The translations under genes were made by a program, and so were the position numbers. DNA of 64,000 nt from an uncultured Bizionia sp. (GTDB lineage Bacteria > Bacteroidota > Bacteroidia > Flavobacteriales > Flavobacteriaceae): assembly GCA_947496215.1 (NCBI GenBank), contig CANMCF010000005.1, forward strand, positions 1 to 64,000, given 5' to 3'. The notes beneath the pieces are model-generated. The model was not told the DNA's origin and did not search any database. It worked only from the letters and a program-made list of their open reading frames with translations. Positions 19,156-27,717 of the stretch are shown in pieces. How positions within the stretch are numbered: the first letter of the stretch is position 1; each line of letters opens with the position of its first letter.

Positions 19156-20190
19156 ATGAAAAGCATTAAAATAATATTATTGGCAATTCTTGCCTTCTCT
19201 CTCAGTTTTCAATCATGTCAAAAAGAGGAAATCAATGAAGATGTTTCAACTTTAGATGCAGACGTAGTCATTAATTCTAATGAAACAGGAGGAAGAACGT
19301 TAGTTACAGATACAGATTTACTCAATTCAATTAGATCTCTCGACTTAGATGTTGGAGTTATTACAAAAGGAGATTTCCATTTACCTGATGGTTCTGTGGA
19401 AGAGAGAATCTACATAGGTAATGATATTACGTTTACTAGAGATGAGATTCAATTGTTAAATGAGGCTTATTCTGATACTGGACGTCAATATAGAACGGCC
19501 AATCTAGTAACAGGTGCCAATAAAACAATAGATATCCTAGGTTACACAGGTGGTAGTCAAGCATTATCCAGTAAAGCACAAACAGCTTTAACTAGGGCTG
19601 TTAACAATTACAATGGTATTAGCAATATGACACTTCAATTTAATTTGTCGTTTGGTACTAATTACCAAGCAGCAGATATGGTTGTATATGATAATACCGT
19701 GAATACTAATGGTACAGGTGGAGTTGCAGGTTTTCCAAAATCTAACGGGACACCTCATAAATTTGTGCAAATTTATAATTTAGAGCAATTTTCAACCAAT
19801 GTAAATGAGCATGTCATTACACACGAGATTGGACACTCTGTAGGGTTCAGACATTCAGACTGGTTCGATCGTTTAAGTTGTCCTCAATCTAGTCAAGGAA
19901 ATGAAGGTACTGGGTCAGATGGGGCCATACATATATCAGGGACTCCTACGGGAAGAGATTTAACTTCGGTCATGCAAGCTTGTTTTTCTACAAGTGTAAG
20001 CGGTAATTTTAACGGTAACGATGTATCATCTTTACGTTCTATGTATCCAACCAGTTCAGGAGGAGGTATCTGTGATGGTGTGTCTGAGTGGCAAAGTAAT
20101 GTTAGTTATTCTGTCGGGGAACGTGTTACTTACTTTGGTAACCTTTATGAGCGTACAAGCAGTGGATGGACTTTAATAGGTGCTTGTTAA
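19156..20190 (+). CDS. M57-type (HEIGH) zinc metalloprotease lipoprotein with C-terminal carbohydrate-binding-like domain
   Basis: A 344-residue secreted protein: lipoprotein signal with lipid Cys at 21 (SFQSCQ), a propeptide-like acidic region, a metzincin-type catalytic core with HEIGHSVGFRH (223-233) and downstream SVMQACF, then residues about 306-344 with W-x5-Y-x2-G-x2-V-x-Y-x-G-x-L-Y, the pattern of chitin-binding type 3 (CBM5/12) domains. The family is the dual-action HEIGH metallopeptidases. The binding module suggests action on polysaccharide-associated protein, which is inference. The leader is AT-rich and ends in a strong terminator. Confidence 0.88.
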   Translation: MKSIKIILLAILAFSLSFQSCQKEEINEDVSTLDADVVINSNETGGRTLVTDTDLLNSIRSLDLDVGVITKGDFHLPDGSVEERIYIGNDITFTRDEIQLLNEAYSDTGRQYRTANLVTGANKTIDILGYTGGSQALSSKAQTALTRAVNNYNGISNMTLQFNLSFGTNYQAADMVVYDNTVNTNGTGGVAGFPKSNGTPHKFVQIYNLEQFSTNVNEHVITHEIGHSVGFRHSDWFDRLSCPQSSQGNEGTGSDGAIHISGTPTGRDLTSVMQACFSTSVSGNFNGNDVSSLRSMYPTSSGGGICDGVSEWQSNVSYSVGERVTYFGNLYERTSSGWTLIGAC

Positions 20191-20254
20191 GTTATAAATT
20201 ATGATTGTGTTTTACTTTAGGGTAAAGCTCAATCTTAAATATAAATCTATTTAT

Positions 20255-20295
20255 AAAAAGGGCCATTTAATATAATTTAAATGGCCCTTTTTTTT
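20255..20295 (+). terminator. Terminator of the M57 protease gene
   Basis: Stem AAAAGGGCCATTTAA / TTTAAATGGCCCTTTT with a short loop and a T run. Confidence 0.9.
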
Positions 20296-20404
20296 GCTAA
20301 CGGTCATTTTTAGTTAATTTAAATGTTAAAAAGGAATCCTGCTAGCTTCATTCTTTTGCTTTTATTTACAAAAAACTTAAATTAGTGCTATAATTTTTTT
20401 GATG

Positions 20405-20680
20405 ATGAGTACTAAGGAAAAAGTTTTGGAACAGGTTGAGGTTTCAACCAAGGAAAAGAAAAACAACGAGATCGTTTTGTACAATGATGATGTCAATACA
20501 TTCGATTACGTTATAGATACCCTCATCTATGCTTGTGACCATACACCAGAGCAGGCGGAACAATGCTCCATATTAGTGCATTACAAAGGGAAATGTACAG
20601 TGAAAACTGGAGACATCAAAGATTTGAAGCCACGCTGCTCAAAACTACTACAGGCAGGCTTGAGTGCAGAAATCGTATAA
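20405..20680 (+). CDS. clpS: ATP-dependent Clp protease adaptor ClpS
   Basis: A 91-residue adaptor delivering N-degron substrates to ClpA-type unfoldases. The core motifs LYNDDVNTFDYVI and CSILVHYKGKC with the acidic N-end-binding residues are present. Two in-frame ATGs (20402, 20405) and a TTG (20399) follow each other; I give the last ATG, but any of them may be used. It stands alone in an AT-rich region. Confidence 0.93.
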   Translation: MSTKEKVLEQVEVSTKEKKNNEIVLYNDDVNTFDYVIDTLIYACDHTPEQAEQCSILVHYKGKCTVKTGDIKDLKPRCSKLLQAGLSAEIV

Positions 20681-20893
20681 AGTTCAATGCCGTTTTCCAT
20701 AAGGACATTCTTAAGTGACTGTCTTCTTTTTATTTAATCATAGTCTTTCTAGATAGGATGTGTAACAATGAATTCGGGTTTAATTGCTTGTTTTTCAATT
20801 TGTTATGATGTGAGGTATTTCGTATCTTACGTTGAGATGTTTCAAAACATCGTAAAAATTAATTGTTAATCCATTTTAAACCCTATTAAAATT

Positions 20894-21970
20894 ATGAAAA
20901 AACTATTGTTATTCTTAGCGGCTTCTATTTTTATTTTCTCGTGTGAAAATGAAAACATAGATAACAGTAAACAACTGAAACAAGACAATCAATTGGAATT
21001 CGACTTGGGAGAGGAAGAAGTTTCAAACAAGCATCCAAGGCGTAAGGAGTATTTCATGGTGGCCAATCGCGGTTCTTCCACGATTTCCGTTTTCAATGCC
21101 AAGACAACGGAATACCTTACGGACATTACCTTACCGGACGAAGGGGCGCAACCTACCTATTTGGCACATAGCAAAATAACAAAGAATGTGTATGTGGGGG
21201 ATTTCGCAAATCAGAAAGTGGTTTATTATGATGCGAAAACTTTCGAGATGAAAGGAGAAATCGCTATTCAAGAAGGAGCATTCCATATGTGGATAAATGA
21301 TTATGCAGGTCAGCTTTGGGTGAACAACATCGTTTCCAAGACTACCTCGGTCATAGATTTGTATTCGCATAGTGTGTTGGCTACCATACCATTGCCAACA
21401 AGTTCAGAGATAGAAGGTATTTCTGAAAATGCAGTACAACATGACGTTACGATCTCACCTAGTGGTTATGCTGCCTATGTAACGGTGCTGGATGGAAGTG
21501 ACAAAAGCTATGTGGTGATGTACAATACATATACATTCGAGTACATAAAGCACGTTGAGGTCGGTGGAGACGCACATATGTTGCCAGTAGGCTTTAGGTT
21601 GTACGTACCTTCTCAAAACGGCAACGAGATATCCGTATTGAATAGATTCAATCTGGAAGAACTCGATACGATAGGCTTCGAATCCCCTCATGGTGTAGCC
21701 GTCAGTAGAAGGTATTTTTTCACTACCGGCCTAGCTGCAAATAAAATTGGAGTGATAAACCCTTACAATGAAGTGGTGTCGGAAACAGATACGGATTTCA
21801 ACATACCTCACAACTTGGCTGTGAATAGGAGAGGTAACATTCTGTTCTTGTCCCATTCTGGAGGGACAGCTACAAAAGTCGTGTTCTACAAGGTAAAGAG
21901 GAACGGGACTTTAGTAAAGCTTTCGGATTATGATTCTGGAACAAATCCTTTTGGAGTTCTTAGGTATTGA
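20894..21970 (+). CDS. YncE-like beta-propeller lipoprotein
   Basis: A 358-residue lipoprotein (FIFSCEN, lipid Cys about 17). From residue 50 it shows repeated units such as MVANRGSSTISVFNAKTTEY, YVGDFANQKVVYYDAKTFE, YVTVLDGSDKSYVVMYNTYT and FLSHSGGTATKVVFY, the blade pattern of YVTN/YncE-type seven-bladed propellers. No catalytic residues are recognisable; a binding or surface role is likely. Its codon use (more GC in third positions) differs slightly from the neighbours. Terminator at 21993 is shared with the convergent nuclease gene. Confidence 0.8.
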   Translation: MKKLLLFLAASIFIFSCENENIDNSKQLKQDNQLEFDLGEEEVSNKHPRRKEYFMVANRGSSTISVFNAKTTEYLTDITLPDEGAQPTYLAHSKITKNVYVGDFANQKVVYYDAKTFEMKGEIAIQEGAFHMWINDYAGQLWVNNIVSKTTSVIDLYSHSVLATIPLPTSSEIEGISENAVQHDVTISPSGYAAYVTVLDGSDKSYVVMYNTYTFEYIKHVEVGGDAHMLPVGFRLYVPSQNGNEISVLNRFNLEELDTIGFESPHGVAVSRRYFFTTGLAANKIGVINPYNEVVSETDTDFNIPHNLAVNRRGNILFLSHSGGTATKVVFYKVKRNGTLVKLSDYDSGTNPFGVLRY

Positions 21971-21992
21971 TTGCCTTCGGGTTAAGAAACAG

Positions 21993-22024
21993 AAAAGCCG
22001 ATTCCAATTGGGGATCGGCTTTTT
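21993..22024. terminator. Bidirectional terminator between the propeller lipoprotein and the nuclease
   Basis: Stem AAAAGCCGAT / ATCGGCTTTT, extended by wobble pairs, placed between the two convergent stop codons. Confidence 0.85.
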
Positions 22025-22039
22025 AGTTATGTGTTTGTT

Positions 22040-24007
22040 CTATTTGACTATGATTTTTCTGATGTGGGTACCATTTTTGGATTTAATTCTAGCTATGTAC
22101 ATTCCGCTGGACAGATCGATATCCAAATATGAATTGTGTTTAAGTATCTTCGTTAGGAGTTTTCGCCCTTCAGAAGAAAAAATAGTGATATCATAAGCAT
22201 CCTTGATTCCGGAAACAAACAATTTGTCGGTCACAGGGTTTGGATGTAATTTTATGTCTTCGGTTTGAAACTCACCCATACCCAGTGGATTGTTCCATAC
22301 ATCACCTACGTTGTTTCCCCAAATGTATTCTACCAGATCTGGATGATCTATAAAAGGGTTTCTGTTGAATTGCCATGTGTAGACGACATTGTTTCTATTC
22401 ATTTCATAATCGTCTGGAGGATCATTTCTATGCCAGTCCAGCAAAGTTGCCAAATCCCCTAATTGACCATTGCCAGTCGCTGTGGGAAATCCGTTCACGA
22501 TTTCCAATCCGTTGTATCTGACATCCAAGAACAAGACGCCTCTGGCCACGTCACCTTTAAAACTTCCCAAGGTTCCGTTTGGACCATTGTATTCCGTTCC
22601 TCCGTAGTGTTGATTGCTTCTTACGCTGTTTTCTGGACCATCTGCAGCTCTCAATGCGTGGGCGTCCGAGTTTGCGTGGCGTAGCGAATCTGCCTTTGTT
22701 GCCCAAAAAAAGTCTTTGCCATCTGCGATGTCATCGTCATCGATGTCATTGAATCCTCCACGAGAACGAGGAAAGGTATGCTCCCTATTCCATTTCCCTA
22801 CATTGCTACCACTGCTTTGCAAATCCAATTTGGCACGACCTTGTTCAGTATAGACCAACCAAACCTGATTGCTGTTGGCAGGGTTGACGTCAGCTTCTTT
22901 CAATATGTCTATGACATCGGCATAGGTTTGTGCTCTAACTGTGTTGGGATCTGCAATTATGTCTTGCAAGGCGTCTCTTAAAGCAGTACCGGAGAGACCA
23001 TCGATTGGATCGTAGTACCCGTTGGGTTGTGTACTTGAAACGACTCCAAATGTAGGGCTGGTGGGAATTCCATAAGGAGCAACTACGAAATCGTTGTCCA
23101 CTGCTCGTAGTTTTACATGGTTGTTGAAAGGGATGTATGGAGAGCTCAAACCAGAAAATTTAATCAATGGTTCTTCGTCTCCTTCGTCCAAAAGATCATC
23201 AATCAATGTTATGCTGGTCGTTATCGTATTTTGACCATTGGGAATGGTAACGGTGGTATTTCCAGAAAAGTCAGAGGCATTGAAACCAAAGTTGTCAAGT
23301 GTGAAACTAAAAGTAACATCAGCCGTTACGTTGTTTTGTGCGGTAAAGGTAATGTCAAAAGTGTCTCCTTCGTCATACAAGGTTTGCATCGTGGAAATCG
23401 TAATGGGGTTGAAAAGGACACCTGTGCCATCGTTTAATGCTCTTGGAGATGGGGTACCGACCGTATAAGTGGTATTGTCGTTATTCAGTTTTATGGACTC
23501 CGTCGTCTTGTTGCCATTCAAATTTTCGTCTATTTGAAAAGTCTCTCCCAACAAACCTTGCAATACCGTGTCTTCAGGATCTCCAGTTTCATATACCAAG
23601 GCATCTATCAAATTAGTCGTGGTAGCCAATGTTCCGGATGGAAAATCCGTATCATCGGCAAGGTATATGGCTACGGCATCCGTACCTTGTTGTATTATGT
23701 TACTTGGGATCAATACTTGAGGAAAGGGGGTCACGGTATCGCTTCCCAATAGGAGTAGTCCATTTTCATCGGTGGTTTGTCCATCCAAGTCCAAGGCGTA
23801 ATAGCTGGAATCCATTCCGCTATCCGAACCGTTGAAGAGCACTAGGACATAATTGTCCAAAGACGTATTGGGAGAAGAGGTCTTCAACTCTATGAATTCT
23901 TGCGTATCCGTACTCGGAGTGTCACAATCCAATTCATTTATTACTACTTGCCCGATTATCAATTGATTGGAGCATAAAATAAATAACAGGGTAAATATTT
24001 TTTTCAT
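22040..24007 (-). CDS. Secreted multidomain endonuclease I (LTD, Calx-beta, EndoI, T9SS sorting domain)
   Basis: 655 residues: signal peptide, a lamin-tail-like domain (about 20-170, VVINELDCDTPSTDTQEFIEL), a Calx-beta-like domain (about 195-300, DEGDTFDITFTAQNN), an endonuclease I domain (about 325-580, NREHTFPRSRGG with the catalytic histidine and SDAHALR), and a type A T9SS sorting domain (KLHPNPVTDKLFV to KIIVK). EndoI enzymes cut DNA without sequence preference, so a nutrient-scavenging role outside the cell is likely. I chose ATG at 24007 (MKKIFTLLF) over 24028. A TACCTTTG -7 element sits just upstream of the chosen start. Confidence 0.93.
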   Translation of the reverse strand: MKKIFTLLFILCSNQLIIGQVVINELDCDTPSTDTQEFIELKTSSPNTSLDNYVLVLFNGSDSGMDSSYYALDLDGQTTDENGLLLLGSDTVTPFPQVLIPSNIIQQGTDAVAIYLADDTDFPSGTLATTTNLIDALVYETGDPEDTVLQGLLGETFQIDENLNGNKTTESIKLNNDNTTYTVGTPSPRALNDGTGVLFNPITISTMQTLYDEGDTFDITFTAQNNVTADVTFSFTLDNFGFNASDFSGNTTVTIPNGQNTITTSITLIDDLLDEGDEEPLIKFSGLSSPYIPFNNHVKLRAVDNDFVVAPYGIPTSPTFGVVSSTQPNGYYDPIDGLSGTALRDALQDIIADPNTVRAQTYADVIDILKEADVNPANSNQVWLVYTEQGRAKLDLQSSGSNVGKWNREHTFPRSRGGFNDIDDDDIADGKDFFWATKADSLRHANSDAHALRAADGPENSVRSNQHYGGTEYNGPNGTLGSFKGDVARGVLFLDVRYNGLEIVNGFPTATGNGQLGDLATLLDWHRNDPPDDYEMNRNNVVYTWQFNRNPFIDHPDLVEYIWGNNVGDVWNNPLGMGEFQTEDIKLHPNPVTDKLFVSGIKDAYDITIFSSEGRKLLTKILKHNSYLDIDLSSGMYIARIKSKNGTHIRKIIVK

Positions 24008-24025
24008 AGCACTTCTGTTTTTTTG

Positions 24026-24033
24026 CAAAGGTA
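24026..24033 (-). promoter_or_regulatory. -7 element of the endonuclease I gene
   Basis: On the minus strand this reads TACCTTTG (TAnnTTTG), 19 bases before the ATG at 24007; no clear -33 TTG is seen. Its position argues against the upstream ATG at 24028. Confidence 0.5.
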
Positions 24034-24337
24034 CGTAACCTATCCAAAGAAATTAGTTATAGTCACTTTTTACTGCCATTTTTAACATTATGTTTTTGTG
24101 AAATTATTTTTATCAAAAAAATGAAACCCTGTTTTTTGCTGCTTTTTTAGATGAAAATCCCCTTGTAAAAATGAAAACACCACAAAGTCCCCCTGTAATT
24201 GTTTTAAATTTAAATATTTTAATGATTTATAGTTATTATATTAAACTTTTTTTAAGCAATTGTGTTTTTTATTGAAATAACATACGTTAATATGCTTATA
24301 AATGTAAATTTAATTATATTAATTCCTTCTGTTTTGT
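24034..24337. other. Very AT-rich intergenic DNA
   Basis: About 300 bases with many A and T runs. I see no coding frame or RNA gene. Confidence 0.6.
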
Positions 24338-24369
24338 TTGGAGAATAGATTGGCAAAAATATATATTGG
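24338..24369 (+). promoter_or_regulatory. Candidate promoter of the 21-residue peptide gene
   Basis: TTG at 24338-24340, a 21-base spacer, and TATATTGG at 24362-24369 (7 of 8 bases of TAnnTTTG). Confidence 0.4.
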
Positions 24370-24421
24370 CAGGACAATCCTTAAAACGGTTGTAGTTATT
24401 AACCTTTTAAACTAAAAAATT

Positions 24422-24487
24422 ATGATCGCACTTGCTAAAATTATTGTTGATGTCGTTTTATCCATACTTCTATCAATTTTTCTGTAA
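24422..24487 (+). CDS. Putative 21-residue hydrophobic membrane peptide
   Basis: ATG to TAA encodes MIALAKIIVDVVLSILLSIFL, a single predicted membrane helix broken only by K6 and D10. The ATG follows an A-rich leader typical for the phylum, a near-consensus promoter lies 52 bases upstream and a hairpin 12 bases after the stop. The size and composition resemble small membrane regulators or type I toxin peptides, but no family can be named. The alternative is a chance frame in AT-rich DNA. Confidence 0.4.
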   Translation: MIALAKIIVDVVLSILLSIFL

Positions 24488-24499
24488 CACATAAAATGT

Positions 24500-24523
24500 A
24501 AAACTCAGTCTAGAATGAGTTTT
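24500..24523 (+). terminator. Hairpin after the 21-residue peptide gene
   Basis: Stem AAAACTCA / TGAGTTTT with an 8-base loop, followed by ATCATTTTAAAG; a weak terminator. Confidence 0.5.
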
Positions 24524-24548
24524 ATCATTTTAAAGTTTTAAACAACAT

Positions 24549-24579
24549 TTGGCAAACAGACAATAAAATAATAATTTTG
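24549..24579 (+). promoter_or_regulatory. Promoter of the 50-residue conserved small protein
   Basis: TTG at 24549-24551, a 20-base spacer, and TAATTTTG at 24572-24579. Confidence 0.7.
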
Positions 24580-24634
24580 AAGTATCAATTGTAATTTAAG
24601 GATTAGTAAGAATTCTTTTTTAAGAGAGATGGAT

Positions 24635-24787
24635 ATGAAAAAGCAACTATTTAAAGCACTCGCAAAAATCAACAAGGGCATATTGCCTAGCTACACGAAA
24701 CAGCGACTGGATTTGAGTAAGGCCAACAAGTTGCAAATGGCAATTTTTGGATGGAAACTCTATGTTACCAAAAACGCTTTGGATTAA
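24635..24787 (+). CDS. Small conserved flavobacterial protein (50 residues)
   Basis: ATG 24635 to TAA 24787 (an ATG two codons earlier, 24629, is also possible). The protein begins MKKQLFKALAKINKGILPSY and ends KLQMAIFGWKLYVTKNALD. Its basic, amphipathic character and good promoter support a real gene. I remember similar small flavobacterial proteins that carry the doubtful name 'SsrA-binding protein'; no function is established. It has no signal peptide and no membrane helix. Confidence 0.75.
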   Translation: MKKQLFKALAKINKGILPSYTKQRLDLSKANKLQMAIFGWKLYVTKNALD

Positions 24788-25017
24788 AGAAATGCATCCC
24801 ATTTTCATCATACGGGTAATTTTAAATAAATTTACTTGACATATCAAAAAAAACAATAAGACAGAATTAGTTTTCACTATATACATTCATAATGGAATGT
24901 TGGGAGCTAAAGACTAGACATAGATGCATATGACGGCCATCCGTCCATATGTTTTTTTCGATTTTGATTGTTTTGCAATCAAAGCATAAAAAAATAAAAA
25001 TAATTTTCAATTTTATG

Positions 25018-25048
25018 TTGATGATTATACAAAAAAGAGATATATTTG
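25018..25048 (+). promoter_or_regulatory. Promoter of tRNA-Arg
   Basis: TTG at 25018-25020, a 20-base spacer, and TATATTTG at 25041-25048, 13 bases before the tRNA. Confidence 0.8.
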
Positions 25049-25061
25049 CACCCACAAAATC

Positions 25062-25135
25062 GGCCTCGTGGCGCAACTGAATAGCGCACTTGATTACGGC
25101 TCAAGAGGTTATAGGTTTGAATCCTATCGAGGTCA
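25062..25135 (+). tRNA. tRNA-Arg (anticodon ACG)
   Basis: A 74-base cloverleaf: acceptor GGCCTCG / CGAGGTC (one G-T pair), anticodon arm CTTGA / TCAAG enclosing TTACGGC (anticodon ACG), and T arm ATAGGTTTGAATCCTAT. CCA is not encoded. A34 would be changed to inosine. An island of unusual genes begins right behind it. Confidence 0.96.
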
Positions 25136-25146
25136 CAATTTTTTTT

Positions 25147-25176
25147 AAAACCACATCTTTTAAGATGTGGTTTTTT
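25147..25176 (+). terminator. Terminator of tRNA-Arg
   Basis: 13-bp stem AAAACCACATCTT / AAGATGTGGTTTT followed by T. Confidence 0.9.
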
Positions 25177-25354
25177 GTTTTTTATAAAAAAAATCATTCG
25201 CTTTGTTTTTTTTGACTAAAAGAGGTTGTGTTTTCCTGTGAATTTGAAGCTTTATGTTTTAATTTAATTGTTCCCCAGTTGGTTACGTGATTGCAAAATT
25301 TAAAAATCATAGCAAGTATTCATATGTCATCTCCTAGTGTTTTTTGTAGCCGTT

Positions 25355-25473
25355 CTGTCAACTACGTATTATGTAGACAGAAATTGGTTGGTATAGGTGA
25401 AAATACGTGGTAATACGTATTTTATCTAGTTGAAAGATTTACTACTTTTGGTTCTATCAAAAGTAGTAAATCT
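25355..25473. repeat. Three consecutive hairpins in a 390-base gap behind tRNA-Arg
   Basis: Hairpin 1: CTGTC plus TAC (25355-25365, with an AAC bulge) pairs with GTAGACAG (25373-25380). Hairpin 2: AAAATACG (25400-25407) pairs with CGTATTTT (25416-25423). Hairpin 3: perfect 16-base arms at 25435-25450 and 25458-25473 with a 7-base loop, extended by TAGTT / AACTA across a bulge. No T run follows, so these are not simple terminators. They could be a structured RNA, a recombination site or binding sites. Confidence 0.7.
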
Positions 25474-25591
25474 AACTACCCTACATTTTATACGTTATGT
25501 CCATAATGCTATGTATATAACAAATACATAACAGAAAAAATATAAAACTCTAGCTACGACAGCATACAAGGGACGTTTAAAAATTTAAAAA

Positions 25592-26212
25592 ATGAAATAC
25601 ATAATTATATTTTGCTTACTAATATCATCTTGTCTTTTTTCACAAGAAAAGAAAATCACTTATCTAAATGAAAATTATCAAAAAATTGACAAAACTGAAT
25701 TTGCAAAAGGTAAATACTCTGGTGAGTACCTTGATTTATATTTTGAAAATGATTCTTTAATTGAATGCCTGCTTGTGAGGAGAAAACCAATCGGAAAATT
25801 AAATAAAAATCAACTTGATGAATTAAAAAAAAGCTTATCAATTAAAGATGAAATTGGCGAAAAATTAATTGTGATAATTTATTACCCAGGAAGGGACAAA
25901 TGTAATTATAAGGAAAGAAATTCAACATGGAATGTTTTTGACAGAGACTATTTGAAAAAGTTAAATAAAATTAGTGATATTAGCCATCATTGGGTATATA
26001 AAAACGATGAAAACTTAAAATATTATTATCCAAAAAAAATAGTATGGAAGAAAGATAATAATGAGTTAATTGAAAATATGTTTTTTAAATATCATTATCC
26101 TTGTTTTAGTTGTGTCATAATAGATTCTAAAGGGAATTTCATCGCTAATTATGGCGAATTTGGAAAACAAACCGTCTGGGAAATTTCGAATGAACTTAAA
26201 AAAAATGATTAA
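25592..26212 (+). CDS. Hypothetical secreted protein, island gene
   Basis: 206 residues with a signal peptide (MKYIIIFCLLISSCLFSQ; either signal peptidase I after Ser/before Gln or a lipobox at C14). The mature part is lysine- and tyrosine-rich with no motif I can name; two cysteines in YHYPCFSCVIID could form a disulfide. The base composition is more AT-rich than the conserved genes nearby, which fits horizontal transfer. Leader AAATTTAAAAA directly precedes the ATG. Confidence 0.7.
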   Translation: MKYIIIFCLLISSCLFSQEKKITYLNENYQKIDKTEFAKGKYSGEYLDLYFENDSLIECLLVRRKPIGKLNKNQLDELKKSLSIKDEIGEKLIVIIYYPGRDKCNYKERNSTWNVFDRDYLKKLNKISDISHHWVYKNDENLKYYYPKKIVWKKDNNELIENMFFKYHYPCFSCVIIDSKGNFIANYGEFGKQTVWEISNELKKND

Positions 26213-26386
26213 AATATTATAGATTTCGAATGTTAATAAATTTAGATTAAATAAATATGACTTGATATATATTGACAATATTACAAAGCCAGATACAAAA
26301 AGCGAGATAGTAGAATAATAAAGAAGAGGAAGGAAGTTCAATCTTACATCTACTTAATTTTAAAGTTAAAATTTAAACTGAAATTT

Positions 26387-26587
26387 ATGTTAGAAAAAGC
26401 TAGAAAACTGCCATTATTAACAAAAATAGTATTCACAATTATATTTTCTTTAATTTGGATTTTTATTGCTTCAATTTTTGAAATGGATATCAAATCAAAT
26501 TGGATACTTTCTGGGCTTGTAATAGCAGCAGTTTCTAGTGTTTTTGTTCCTTTTAGTAAAAAAGAGGGTTCTAACAAAAAAGAATAA
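26387..26587 (+). CDS. Small two-helix membrane protein, island gene
   Basis: 66 residues: a basic N-terminus (MLEKARKLPLLTK), two membrane helices (about 13-30 and 39-56) and a lysine-rich tail (SKKEGSNKKE). No family recognised. A longer minus-strand frame covers the same DNA (26350-26763), but it runs across the transposase relic and lacks coding character at its 3' half, so I prefer the + strand call. Confidence 0.55.
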   Translation: MLEKARKLPLLTKIVFTIIFSLIWIFIASIFEMDIKSNWILSGLVIAAVSSVFVPFSKKEGSNKKE

Positions 26588-26688
26588 TACTTTCTCATTC
26601 CCCCAGAAGTTCCCCGTATGGCTACTAGTGGCATTATGAGCAAGAAATAAAAGAAAAATAACACCGTCCCTGAAAATACCGAAATTAG

Positions 26689-26907
26689 AATGATCCCAAG
26701 TATAAAACACTTAAAAGTAACCGAAAAGGGAGCCGTGGGAGTCTTATCATATGTGTCTACCATTTTATAAAGGCAAACATATCGCTATCGAAGATACTGG
26801 CAATGGGGTTTGGAAAGTCTTTTATGGAAACGTATTTTTTATTTCTTTGATGAAAGCATCATAGAAATAAACAACAACCTACAAGACTGGAAACTAATTT
26901 GTATATA
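26689..26907 (+). pseudogene. Decayed 3' end of an IS transposase (integrase C-terminal domain)
   Basis: Pieces of one protein lie in successive frames: MIPSIKHLKVTEKGAVGVL... (frame of 26689 up to about 26757), then FYKGKHIAIEDTGNGVWKVF (from about 26763) and after a further shift near 26838 YFFDESIIEIN. This order (V-T-E-x-G-A, F-Y-x-G-K, G-V-W-x-V-x-x-G-x-V, F-D-E) resembles the beta-barrel tail of IS481/IS3-type transposases. At least two frameshifts and the absent catalytic core show a relic. Confidence 0.55.
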
Positions 26908-26946
26908 GCATATTTCTTAACGAACATTGAAACAGACCTTAAACCT

Positions 26947-27663
26947 ATGAAGAAATTGTTGCTTGTATTATTTTCGATTTGCCTTATGAATTGTTTTTCT
27001 CAAACTGAACAAAATATTGACGGGAAATGGTATTTGATAAATAAAAGTGGATATGTCGAATTCACGATCACAAAAGATAGCTTAATAAATCGAAAATTGT
27101 TTTCTAATTTTAAACCTAAAAACAATAAAAAGAGAGCAATTAAAATAACTGAAAAAATATTACTGAAAGATAGAACTTTATTACTTGGAGAAAATCTTGA
27201 AAAATCAAGCGAATATTATACTATAATAACTTTGGTTGCTTCCAAAGACAAAAATTATGCAGAATATATTTGGAATGGAATTGATTCCATTGCCTCAATA
27301 AAGACTTTGACGAAAATAAATCAAAATGACAATCGACAACTTTTAGGTTATAATCTATATAAAAAAGAACATCTTGAAACTTTGAAGAGAATGAAGTCCA
27401 TTGAGAATATGACTTTACAAGATTTTAAAAAATATTTGGAAACCTTTTCCAAAAACATTAAGATAGCTATGACCGAATATAAAAAAAATATAAAAGGTTA
27501 TTATGGAGAAGCTTCAAGTTTTAATTTTCAAATAGGTTTGCAATCGCTTTTGCAAATTGGCTATAACCCAATACAAGATTCAAATACTCTGAATTCAATA
27601 TTTGAAAAGTTCTTAAGGAATAAGGAGATTAAAGAATTTATGAAAACGTTGAAAGAAAAATAA
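26947..27663 (+). CDS. Hypothetical secreted protein or lipoprotein, island gene
   Basis: 238 residues from ATG 26947 (an in-frame upstream codon at 26899 lacks signal character). The signal is MKKLLLVLFSICLMNCFSQ with a possible lipobox Cys at 16. Residues about 24-125 begin IDGKWYLINKSGYVEFTI, a lipocalin-like or 'DGKW' beta pattern; the remainder is helical and lysine-rich. No named family. Its stop codon lies inside a stretch that is repeated behind the next gene. Confidence 0.7.
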   Translation: MKKLLLVLFSICLMNCFSQTEQNIDGKWYLINKSGYVEFTITKDSLINRKLFSNFKPKNNKKRAIKITEKILLKDRTLLLGENLEKSSEYYTIITLVASKDKNYAEYIWNGIDSIASIKTLTKINQNDNRQLLGYNLYKKEHLETLKRMKSIENMTLQDFKKYLETFSKNIKIAMTEYKKNIKGYYGEASSFNFQIGLQSLLQIGYNPIQDSNTLNSIFEKFLRNKEIKEFMKTLKEK

Positions 27664-27717
27664 ACACAATTGGTTGAGTTTATGTGATAGTTGTAGCTAA
27701 TAAAAAAAACGAACTTA

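Noticed and set aside
24007-24028. Upstream ATG for the endonuclease I gene
   Set aside because: A TACCTTTG promoter element overlaps it and the signal peptide starts at the downstream ATG.
26350-26763. 137-codon minus-strand membrane-like frame
   Set aside because: It overlaps a better plus-strand gene and runs over the transposase relic; only its first 50 codons look protein-like.
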